Assembly: GCF_001613225.1 (NCBI RefSeq)
Contig: NZ_BDBY01000261.1
Location: 1-40,259 of the forward strand
Direction: 5' to 3'
Length of the DNA stretch: 40,259 nt
Origin: Nocardia pseudovaccinii NBRC 100343
Lineage (GTDB): Bacteria; Actinomycetota; Actinomycetes; Mycobacteriales; Mycobacteriaceae
The notes beneath the pieces were generated by a model, which saw nothing but the letters and a program-made list of their open reading frames with translations, had not been told where the DNA came from and made no database searches. Each line of letters starts with the position of its first letter. Positions within the stretch are counted from its first letter, which is position 1. The translations under genes were made by a program, and so were the position numbers. Shown piece by piece: positions 23,893 through 30,762 of this stretch.

Positions 23893-24306
23893 TCACAGGC
23901 GACCGGCGACCTTGCGCGGGGTCACCCGCACGATTACGCGGGGTCCGTCATTGACGGAGGCGGGGTTGAATTCGACGTACGGCAGCCCGGTGTAGTGGTG
24001 CGAAAGCTTGTTCGGCAGCGTCTTGTCGGGATCTGGGGTGATTGTGGCGGTGCCGCGAATCTCCGCGTACGCGTATGGATTATCCGGCGGATTGATCATC
24101 ACCGTGATCCGCGGATCACGGGCGAGATTCTTGCCCTGCTGCCGATCCACCGTCGTGGAGAACAGCAGATCGTCGCCATCGCGCTCGAGCCAGATGACGG
24201 TCAAGTGAGGTTGTCCGTTCGGTCCGATCGTCGCCGCGGTCGCGAAGACCTTCGACTCGTCCAGGTACTTCTTCAACTCGTCAGAGAGCACAGCTGTACT
24301 GGTCAT
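23893..24306 (-). CDS. PPOX-class F420/FMN-dependent protein
   Basis: From ATG 24306 (MTSTAVLSDELKKYLDE) the protein has 137 residues; the frame is open up to 24360. It belongs to the pyridoxamine-5'-phosphate-oxidase-like split beta-barrel family: FATAATIGPNGQPHLTVIWL, LLFSTTVDRQQGKNLARDP and RITVMINPPDNPYAYAEIRG. This pattern is typical of the F420-binding actinobacterial branch (Rv1155-like). The substrate is unknown. It lies downstream of the PucR gene on the same strand, and the longer start would overlap the PucR stop by 4 bases. Confidence 0.85.
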   Translation of the reverse strand: MTSTAVLSDELKKYLDESKVFATAATIGPNGQPHLTVIWLERDGDDLLFSTTVDRQQGKNLARDPRITVMINPPDNPYAYAEIRGTATITPDPDKTLPNKLSHHYTGLPYVEFNPASVNDGPRVIVRVTPRKVAGRL

Positions 24307-24356
24307 GCGCGGATAGAACATCCGTCGGCTCGAGAACATTCCCGATCCGATCGAAA

Positions 24357-25973
24357 TCACCTGTCGGTCCTGGATTTCGAGTCGGCGGTCAGATCGCGAA
24401 TGAGCAGTGCGGTATGCAGTGAGGTGCGGGATTCGCCGTCCTCGAGGTCGACGTGGAGAATCCGCTCGATGCGGGCGAGCCGGTCGTAGAGGGTCGGTCT
24501 GCTGATATTGAGCCGCTTGGCGAGTTCGGTCTTATTGCCCGCGACGTCGAGGAACTGCCGCAGCGTGCGGGTCAGATCGGCCGCATGCCGAATGTCGTAG
24601 CGCAGCAATGCACTCAGCTCCGTTTCGGCGAAGCTCTGTACACCGGGTTCGTTGCGGATCAGCGAGAGCAGTCCGCGCAGCCGGATGTCGCCGCTGCGAT
24701 AGAACGGTCGCGGCCGATCAGATGCCGCGTCCAGCGATAACGCGACCTCGGCGATGTGCGCCGCCTGCGCCAATTCGCGTGCGGTGTCGAGCAGTGAATC
24801 CGCTTGCGCGCCAACACCTATGGCCACCCGCCGCACCCCCTCCACCCGCCGCACCTCGGCGATGATCGCCGAGCACACGGTGCGGAGCGTGTCATCGAGA
24901 TCGGCGCTGCGCGGGATCGCGAGCACCATGCCGACGCGGTCGCCGTGCTCGGCCGCGGTCAATGCGGTGGCCTTCGACAGTCCGAGACCGTGGGTGACCG
25001 CGTCGACCACGCCCGCGCTGCGGCGCTGCCTGGCGACCTGATCGGATTCGGCAAGGGCGGCAACGTCTATCGCGAGCGGAACGTAGTGCGCGCGTCGGGT
25101 CGACAGGCCCAATGCGGCCGCCCTGGCCTGCGCGTCGCGTTCGTCGAGGACGCGGCCGTTGACCATATCGTCGATGAGTCCGGTCTGCGCTTGGCGATGC
25201 AGGCCGAAGCGATCCTTATCGATCATCCGATGCAGCGTCAGGGTCTGTGCGGCACGCTCGAGTACCATGCGGGCGCGCGGCGTCGCCAGCCCGCTCGAAC
25301 GCAGGATCAGCCGACCCCAGCGCTGGGTATGCGGGCCGACCTGCACCACATCCCAGCCCTCGGGCAGCAGTCGCGAGGTGGTCTCCCAGTTCTCCAGAAT
25401 CGCCGAGGTGCTGGTATGCCGGGCGGTCAGCGCCAGCACCCGGTGCGCCAGATCTTCCAGTACGACCGAGGAATCGAGCATGTCCGCGGCGGTCTCGACG
25501 ATTTCGGCCAGCGCGGCGCGGCGCACGCTGAGCTCGGTGAACGTCTCGTGCACGGTGCGCGCGAATTCGAGTTCGGCGTACTGGTCGGCCACGATCACCC
25601 GGTGCACCGCCTCGGTGATCTCCACGAAGCGCGTGATGCGATGTAGCGCGATGACCGGGAGTCCGAGTGCGTCGGCGGTCTCGGCGACGATCGGCGATAA
25701 CCGCGGCACGGCCTCGCCGAGCTCGACGACCAGTCCGGCGACCCCCGCGGCGGCCAGCGAATTCAGATACATGACCGTCGACTCGTCGCTGCCGGTCAAT
25801 GCCAAGCCCGTAGTCAGCATCAGCTCGCCGCCGACCAGCAATTCGGCGACCTCCGGCAGGTCGCTCACATGCACCCACCGCACCGGCCGATCCAGCGCCG
25901 CCGCAACGACGACCTCTGGCTCGCCCGCGCGCACAACCGGCATCGCCAGCACATCGGCGACAGAGAGCAGCAT
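24357..25973 (-). CDS. PucR-family transcriptional regulator
   Basis: From ATG 25973 (MLLSVADVLAMPVV) the protein has 538 residues. The N-terminal PucR/purine-catabolism domain covers about 1-125 (LPEVAELLVGGELMLTTGL, AGVAGLVVELGEAVPRL). A central GGDEF-like region precedes the C-terminal helix-turn-helix, LRQFLDVAGNKTELAKRLNI followed by SRPTLYDRLARIERIL. The family activates catabolic genes, often for purines, allantoin, GABA or beta-alanine. It is divergent from mmsA and the aminotransferase, which are the probable targets. The ligand cannot be deduced. Confidence 0.93.
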   Translation of the reverse strand: MLLSVADVLAMPVVRAGEPEVVVAAALDRPVRWVHVSDLPEVAELLVGGELMLTTGLALTGSDESTVMYLNSLAAAGVAGLVVELGEAVPRLSPIVAETADALGLPVIALHRITRFVEITEAVHRVIVADQYAELEFARTVHETFTELSVRRAALAEIVETAADMLDSSVVLEDLAHRVLALTARHTSTSAILENWETTSRLLPEGWDVVQVGPHTQRWGRLILRSSGLATPRARMVLERAAQTLTLHRMIDKDRFGLHRQAQTGLIDDMVNGRVLDERDAQARAAALGLSTRRAHYVPLAIDVAALAESDQVARQRRSAGVVDAVTHGLGLSKATALTAAEHGDRVGMVLAIPRSADLDDTLRTVCSAIIAEVRRVEGVRRVAIGVGAQADSLLDTARELAQAAHIAEVALSLDAASDRPRPFYRSGDIRLRGLLSLIRNEPGVQSFAETELSALLRYDIRHAADLTRTLRQFLDVAGNKTELAKRLNISRPTLYDRLARIERILHVDLEDGESRTSLHTALLIRDLTADSKSRTDR

Positions 25974-26093
25974 CCGACAAATCGTAATAGGAAATCCGAA
26001 ATCGCATACAGAACGTCGGGCCGAAATCGGGCATCGATGGTGCAGAGTCGAAACCACGACACCATCCGGCGCTCGGGATCGAATCGAGGAGAT
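25974..26093. promoter_or_regulatory. pucR-mmsA divergent control region
   Basis: The 120 bases between the divergent starts contain CCGAAATCG twice as a direct repeat (25996-26004 and 26021-26029, 25 bases apart) and the small palindrome GGAAATCC at 25990-25997. These are candidate PucR sites. GAGGAG lies just before the mmsA ATG. Confidence 0.4.
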
Positions 26094-27584
26094 ATGCAGA
26101 CAATCGCGCACTGGCTCGACGGCAAACCCTTCGCGGGCACGAGCCCGGCGACCGCGCCGGTGACGAATCCGGCGACCGGGGTGGTGACCGGGCAGCTCGC
26201 ACTGGCCGGTGTCGAGGATGCCAGGGCGGTGATCGCATCGGCGAAGACGGCGTTCCCGGAATGGCGCGATACCTCGCTGGCGCGGCGCACACAGATCCTG
26301 TTCCGCTTCCGCGAACTGCTCAACGAGCGCAAGGAAGAACTCGCCAAGCTGATCACCGCCGAACACGGCAAGGTGCACTCCGATGCGCTCGGCGAAGTGA
26401 ACCGCGGTCTCGAAGTGGTCGAATTCGCCTGCGGTGTGCCGCATTTGATCAAGGGCGGCTTCACCGAGAACGCCTCGACGAAGGTGGACATCTTCTCGAT
26501 CCGCCAGCCGCTCGGCCCGGTCGCGGTGATATCACCGTTCAACTTTCCGGCGATGGTGCCGATGTGGTTCTTCCCGATCGCGATCGCTGCCGGGAATACC
26601 GTGGTGCTCAAGCCGAGCGAGAAGGATCCGTCATCATCGCTGTGGCTGGCCGAGCTGTGGCACGAAGCCGGTTTGCCCGCCGGGGTTTTCAATGTACTGC
26701 AGGGCGATAAGGTCGCGGTCGACGAACTGCTCGACAATCCGCACATCAAGGCCGTCTCGTTCGTCGGCTCCACACCCGTCGCGAAGTACGTCTACCAGCG
26801 CGGCACCGCCGGTGGTAAGCGCGTGCAGGCGCTCGGCGGCGCAAAGAACCACATGGTGGTACTGCCCGATGCCGATCTGGATCTGGCGGCCGATGCCGCG
26901 GTGAATGCCGGATTCGGGTCCGCCGGGGAGCGCTGCATGGCGATCAGTGTGGTGCTGGCGGTCGGTGCGGTCGGCGACGAACTGGTCGCCAAGATCGCCG
27001 AGCGCGCGAAGACCATCAAGACCGGTGACGGCACCCGCGATACCGATATGGGTCCGCTGGTGACCCGCGAGCATCGTGATCGCGTCGCCTCCTATATCGA
27101 TGCGGGCGAATCCGCCGGTGCCAGTGTCGTTCTCGACGGCCGGGGCGTCGAAGCCGATGGTGCAGCGGATGGATTCTGGCTCGGCCCGACGATTCTGGAT
27201 CATGTGGGCACCGAGATGAGCGTCTATACCGACGAAATCTTCGGTCCGGTCCTGTCGGTTGTGCGCGTCGACGGCTACGACGAGGCGCTGGCACTGGTCA
27301 ACGACAATCCCTATGGCAACGGGACCGCCATCTTCACCAATGACGGTGGTGCGGCCCGGCGCTTCCACAATGAGGTGGAGGTCGGCATGGTCGGCATCAA
27401 TGTGCCGATCCCGGTTCCGATGGCCTACTACAGCTTCGGCGGCTGGAAGAATTCGCTGTTCGGCGATTCGCATGCGCACGGCATCGAGGGCGTGCATTTC
27501 TTCACCCGTGGTAAGGCCGTCACGACGCGTTGGCTCGATCCCAGCCACGGTGGTCTCGAACTCGGATTCCCGCAGAACAAGTAG
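26094..27584 (+). CDS. mmsA: CoA-acylating (methyl)malonate-semialdehyde dehydrogenase
   Basis: The 496-residue enzyme oxidatively decarboxylates malonate or methylmalonate semialdehyde to acetyl-CoA or propionyl-CoA with NAD and CoA. Aldehyde-dehydrogenase landmarks are N150 in ISPFNFPAMVPMWF, K173 in VVLKPSEKDPSS, FVGSTPVAKYVY and catalytic C281 in GSAGERCMA. The general-base Glu of ordinary aldehyde dehydrogenases is replaced by Asn252 in LGGAKNHMVV, a hallmark of the CoA-acylating MMSDH branch. GAGGAGAT precedes ATG 26094. With PucR and the aminotransferase it suggests beta-alanine breakdown. Valine catabolism is the alternative. Confidence 0.94.
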   Translation: MQTIAHWLDGKPFAGTSPATAPVTNPATGVVTGQLALAGVEDARAVIASAKTAFPEWRDTSLARRTQILFRFRELLNERKEELAKLITAEHGKVHSDALGEVNRGLEVVEFACGVPHLIKGGFTENASTKVDIFSIRQPLGPVAVISPFNFPAMVPMWFFPIAIAAGNTVVLKPSEKDPSSSLWLAELWHEAGLPAGVFNVLQGDKVAVDELLDNPHIKAVSFVGSTPVAKYVYQRGTAGGKRVQALGGAKNHMVVLPDADLDLAADAAVNAGFGSAGERCMAISVVLAVGAVGDELVAKIAERAKTIKTGDGTRDTDMGPLVTREHRDRVASYIDAGESAGASVVLDGRGVEADGAADGFWLGPTILDHVGTEMSVYTDEIFGPVLSVVRVDGYDEALALVNDNPYGNGTAIFTNDGGAARRFHNEVEVGMVGINVPIPVPMAYYSFGGWKNSLFGDSHAHGIEGVHFFTRGKAVTTRWLDPSHGGLELGFPQNK

Positions 27585-27601
27585 CTATGCAGGAGAATTC
27601 G

Positions 27602-28968
27602 ATGACCCTCCCGAATGGATCGGCACCCGAACTCGCCCGGCAGGCCGCCGCCCGCGCCTACGAGCTCGACCGCCGCCATGTATTCCACTCGTGGTCCGCG
27701 CAGGCGCACCGGACGCCGATGGCCATTACGGCCGCCCAGGGCTGCTACGTATGGGACGGCGACGGTAATCGGCTGCTCGATTTCTCGTCGCAGATGGTGA
27801 ACACCAATATCGGTCACCAGCATCCGAAAGTCGTTGCCGCGGTGCAGGAGCAGGCCGCCAAGCTGTGCACCGTCGCACCGCAGCACGTCAACGATGCCCG
27901 CTCCGAGGCCGCCCGGCTGATCGCCGAGCGGACCCCGGGCGAACTCGACAAGATCTTCTTCACCAATGGCGGCGCCGATGCCGTCGAGCACGCGGTTCGG
28001 CTGGCACGCCTGCATACCGGCCGCTACAAGGTGCTTTCGCGCTACCGGTCCTATCACGGCGGCACCGAGACCGCGATCAACCTCACCGGCGACCCGCGGC
28101 GCTGGCCCAACGACCACGGCAACAGCGGTGTCGTCCACTTCTTCGGTCCGTTCCTGTATCGCTCGCAATTCCATGCGAGCACCGAAACCGAAGAAGCCGA
28201 AAGGGCTTTGGCGCATCTCGAGCAGACCATGGTGTTCGAGGGTCCGGATACGATCGCGGCGGTCGTGCTCGAATCCATCCCCGGCACAGCGGGAATCATG
28301 GTCCCGCCGCCCGGGTATATGGCCGGTGTCCGGGCGCTGTGCGACAAATACGGCGTCGTCTTCATCGCCGATGAGGTGATGTCGGGGTTCGGGCGCACCG
28401 GAAAGTGGTTCGCCATAGAGCATTTCGAGGGTGTCGTCCCCGACCTGCTGACCTTCGCCAAAGGGGTGAACTCCGGTTATGTGCCGCTCGGCGGTGTCGC
28501 GATCAGTCCCGCCATCGCGGCGACCTTCGATGATCGTCCGTACCCCGGCGGCTGACCTATTCAGGCCATCCGCTGGCGACGGCCGCCGCGGTCGCGACCA
28601 TCAACGCGATGCGGGACGAGCGCATCGTGGAGAACGCCGCCGATATCGGTACCCGCGTCCTCGGACCCGGCCTGCGTCAACTCGCCGAACGTCATCCCAG
28701 CATCGGCGATGTGCGCGGGGCGGGTGTGTTCTGGGCACTGGAACTGGTGCGGGACAAGCGAACTCGCGAACCGCTCGCCCCGTACGGCGGGACCAGCGCG
28801 GCCATGACCGAAACGGTCGCCGCGGCCAAGGCGGCGGGCCTGCTGCTGTTCGTCAACTTCAACCGACTGCACGTCGTTCCGCCGTGCATCATCAACGAGG
28901 CCGAGGCCAAGGAGGGGCTGGACATTCTCGACCACGTACTCGCGATCGCCGACGAGCACACGCTCTGA
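27602..28968 (+). pseudogene. Class-III aminotransferase, frameshifted near 28553
   Basis: The upstream frame (317 residues from ATG 27602, AGGAGA 5 bases before) carries a PLP-dependent omega-aminotransferase up to the active site: YRSYHGGTETAINL, VVFIADEVMSGFGRTG (Asp257) and the Schiff-base Lys287 in LLTFAKGVNSGYVPLGG. It then stops at TGA 28553-28555. The family sequence resumes at once in another frame, TYSGHPLATAAAVATINAM, and continues to 28968 (LDILDHVLAIADEHTL). One missing C in GGCGGCTGACC would restore GGLTYSGHP. The likely reaction was beta-alanine or omega-amino acid plus pyruvate to malonate semialdehyde, feeding mmsA. It may be a real lesion or a sequencing error. Confidence 0.9.
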
Positions 28969-28984
28969 CCTGTTCCAACGCAAG

Positions 28985-29017
28985 GGAACCCGAGGGCGTA
29001 GCCTGCCCTCGGGTTCC
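28985..29017. terminator. Strong bidirectional-type terminator hairpin
   Basis: GGAACCCGAGGGC (28985-28997) pairs perfectly with GCCCTCGGGTTCC (29005-29017) over a 7-base loop, with TT after the stem on the plus strand. It ends the aminotransferase unit and would also stop minus-strand transcripts that pass through the tRNA-like region. Confidence 0.8.
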
Positions 29018-29061
29018 TTGGCGCCACCCAAATTCGCGCACCGGGTCGGTGGGATCGGATC

Positions 29062-29151
29062 AGACTGATACGACGTGTCATACGATTAGACCATCTTCCA
29101 TTGTGGCTGGAAGAACGGGATTTGAACCCGTATCTCGTCGCGATTGTGTCC
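29062..29151 (-). tRNA. Permuted tRNA gene 2 (3' half before 5' half), Gln-like acceptor, CCA encoded
   Basis: On the minus strand the 3' half comes first: CGACG (29140-29136), AGAT, T stem ACGGG, loop TTCAAAT, CCCGT, acceptor TCTTCCA (29114-29108), G73 and an encoded CCA (29106-29104). After the linker CAA comes the 5' half: TGGAAGA (29100-29094), TG, D arm GTC..GAC, A, then CGTCG (29075-29071). TGGAAGA/TCTTCCA and CGTCG/CGACG pair perfectly (7 and 5 bp). The joined core is 67 bases without an anticodon loop, as expected for a 74-base tRNA. U1-A72 with G73 is typical of tRNA-Gln. The D loop shows GT where G18-G19 is usual. The anticodon cannot be fixed because the junction lies in that loop. 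Confidence 0.72.
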
Positions 29152-29199
29152 TTCCTCGTGATCGGGTGTTCGGCGGCGAATGCTCAATCTGGAGCGAGA

Positions 29200-29289
29200 G
29201 TCTGAGATTCCGGCTGCCTCTACCGCTTTGGGCTATCCGGGCCTGTGCCCGGAGCGGGATTCGAACCCGCACTGTCACCGTGTCTTCAG
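29200..29289 (-). tRNA. Permuted tRNA gene 1 (3' half before 5' half)
   Basis: On the minus strand: CGGT (29280-29277), GACAGT, T stem GCGGG, loop TTCGAAT, CCCGC, acceptor TCCGGGC (29253-29247), A73, the 3-base linker CAG, then GCCCGGA (29242-29236), TA, D arm GCC..GGC with GCGGTAGA in the loop, A, and GCCG (29214-29211). GCCCGGA and TCCGGGC form a perfect 7-bp acceptor and the T arm is canonical. GCCG/CGGT closes four pairs of the anticodon stem (one G-U). The 5' half runs on into TCTCAGAC, which includes a T-CAG-A that looks like a Leu anticodon; this is only suggestive. No complementary 5' half lies upstream, so a normal linear tRNA is not possible. Confidence 0.68.
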
Positions 29290-29324
29290 GCTTATCTTCA
29301 GTTCGAGTTTGCGCTCTTGCGCTT

Positions 29325-29343
29325 CCCCCGCACGCGGCGGGGG
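29325..29343. repeat. GC-rich hairpin ahead of the tRNA-like region
   Basis: CCCCCGC (29325-29331) and GCGGGGG (29337-29343) form a 7-bp stem with a 5-base loop. It lies between the terminator of the small ORF and the permuted tRNA genes, and could be a second terminator or an RNA-processing signal. Confidence 0.5.
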
Positions 29344-29352
29344 AGTCTGTGG

Positions 29353-29380
29353 GGTCGGGGGCGATAGTTCGCCCCCGACC
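29353..29380 (-). terminator. Terminator hairpin of the 52-residue ORF
   Basis: GGTCGGGGGCGA (29353-29364) pairs perfectly over 12 bp with TCGCCCCCGACC (29369-29380), with a 4-base loop. It lies 4 bases beyond the minus-strand stop at 29384 and supports that ORF as a real transcribed gene. Confidence 0.7.
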
Positions 29381-29383
29381 GGT

Positions 29384-29542
29384 TCAGCGGAAGAGGTAGC
29401 GGAAGATCACGTCACCGGTCTTGCGGTCGGTGACCTGGCTTCCGTTCGCCTCTTCACGGGCGAATTTGACTGCCTGCAGACCGATCATTTTGCGCGCATC
29501 CGAGTTTTTGCGTGCGGGACGGCTGAAGGTGGTCGAGGTCAT
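29384..29542 (-). CDS. Small basic protein of unknown function, 52 residues
   Basis: From ATG 29542 the product begins MTSTTFSRPARKNSDARKM and ends TDRKTGDVIFRYLFR. It is strongly basic, with no hydrophobic segment and no recognised domain; nucleic-acid binding is plausible from charge alone. A longer start at 29581 exists. The adjacent 12-bp terminator and the lack of any competing gene argue for a real cistron. It is the nearest upstream gene, on the same strand, to the permuted tRNA genes. Confidence 0.5.
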   Translation of the reverse strand: MTSTTFSRPARKNSDARKMIGLQAVKFAREEANGSQVTDRKTGDVIFRYLFR

Positions 29543-29846
29543 CACGCCGGGGACAGCCGAATCGGCTCCGCGCCGCTGCACAAGCCGGTTCTCGGCTGCC
29601 GGGCGCGCATGAAGCCTGGCGTCGGTGCCTTGGAGCGGTCGTCACAGCCGACCTCGACACCGAATTCGGTTCGTCGGCCGTCTCCAACGCGCCGACTGCG
29701 TCGGATTGTCGCTTGCGCGTGCTGGTGGCGGCGCTGTTTATCGCCGCGGAACCGTCGTCGAAGCCGGTGTGACCGTCAGCCGCGACATCGGGGCGCACCG
29801 ATGGCATGTCGGAACAATCGCGGCCGCAACTCGGTTGGGATCGGGC
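29543..29846. other. Spacer without recognisable genes
   Basis: About 300 bases between the divergent small ORF and the reductase. Both strands have long open frames because of GC content, but none shows family sequence. A small palindrome AGCCG-AAT-CGGCT lies near 29555. I see no clear -35/-10 pair. Confidence 0.4.
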
Positions 29847-30524
29847 ATGACAACGCTTGGATTGATCGGTAGCGGGAATATCGGCGGCACGCTGGCACGG
29901 TTGGCCGTCGCGGCCGGACTCGATGTCGTGGTCAGTAATTCACGTGGCCCGGAAACGCTGGCGGAACTGGTGGCCGAGCTCGGGCCGCGGGCGCGCGCCG
30001 CCACCGCCGCGGAGGCCGCCGCGGCCGGTGACATCGTCGTGGTCACAGTGCCGTTGAAGAACTACCGGCAGGTCCCGGTGGAGCCGCTGGCAGGCAAGGT
30101 CGTCATCGATACCAACAACTACTACCCGGACCGCGACGGCACCTTCCCCGAACTCGCGGACGGCACCACCACCAGCAGCGAACTGCTGCAACGCCACCTG
30201 CCGACCTCGAAGGTCGTCAAGGCCTTCAACAATATTTTCTATCCCCACTTGGCCGCCCTCGCCCGCCCCTCCGGTGACCCCGACCGCTCGGCCCTACCCA
30301 TCGCGGGCGACGACGCCGCTGCGAAGCAGGCCGCCGCCGAACTACTCGACATCCTCGGCTTCGACATTGTCGACGTGGGCTCTGTGAAGGAGAGTTGGCG
30401 CTCCCAGCCCGACACCCCCGTCTACGGCGCCCCCTACGCCGCGGACCTCCCGTTCTGGGAGCACCCCGCTGCCCCCGCTCCCGCCGAAAAGATCCGCGCC
30501 GCCCTCGCCGCCGCGCAGCGCTGA
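29847..30524 (+). CDS. NADPH-dependent F420 reductase-like oxidoreductase
   Basis: The 225-residue protein has a Rossmann start TLGLIGSGNIGGTLARLAVA (GxGxxG) and VVVSNSRGPETLAELVAEL. The substrate-domain blocks of the NADP-oxidoreductase/F420-dependent family follow: VVVTVPLKNYRQVPVEPLAG, VIDTNNYYPDRDG, VVKAFNNIFYPHL, and an LDILGFDIVDVGSVKESW ending. Such proteins transfer hydride between NADP(H) and F420 or related substrates. Actual F420 use here is uncertain, as many homologues reduce other compounds. ATG 29847 is chosen because the Rossmann fold begins there. Confidence 0.86.
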   Translation: MTTLGLIGSGNIGGTLARLAVAAGLDVVVSNSRGPETLAELVAELGPRARAATAAEAAAAGDIVVVTVPLKNYRQVPVEPLAGKVVIDTNNYYPDRDGTFPELADGTTTSSELLQRHLPTSKVVKAFNNIFYPHLAALARPSGDPDRSALPIAGDDAAAKQAAAELLDILGFDIVDVGSVKESWRSQPDTPVYGAPYAADLPFWEHPAAPAPAEKIRAALAAAQR

Positions 30525-30683
30525 CAGCGCTCTGGACGGCACCACCCCGAGCAGGCCACAGGTGGTGTCACATATCCACTGGACGTCGCGCATAGGTTGC
30601 ACAGCTTGTGCGCGGCGTTGCCCTGTTCTGCGCCAACCTCTGTCACTGTGGCTCGCGTGGCCAGGCAGGGGAGCGGCGTGGAG

Positions 30684-30720
30684 TTATGCACAGGGTGCGA
30701 GTTATCCACAATCCGTGGGT
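30684..30720 (+). promoter_or_regulatory. Pair of DnaA-box-like nonamers
   Basis: TTATGCACA (30684-30692) and TTATCCACA (30712-30720) lie in the same orientation, 28 bases apart start to start. The second is the perfect classical DnaA box. Further partial matches (ATATCCACT near 30573 and TTGCACA near 30597) make a loose cluster in the spacer before the AbiEi-like gene. It could titrate DnaA or regulate that gene. Confidence 0.5.
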
Positions 30721-30762
30721 TGGGGCTTTCGGCTCGGCGGGGGTGGTCGGGAACATCAGGGG

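Noticed and set aside
29062..29289. One ordinary tRNA with a long intron or variable arm, from the 5' half of gene 1 to the 3' half of gene 2
   Set aside because: GCCCGGA does not pair with TCTTCCA, while each pairs perfectly with the strand of its own permuted partner.
28479..29399. 306-codon plus-strand ORF across the aminotransferase end and tRNA region
   Set aside because: It runs out of frame through the aminotransferase 3' part, a strong terminator and the tRNA arms; no protein character.
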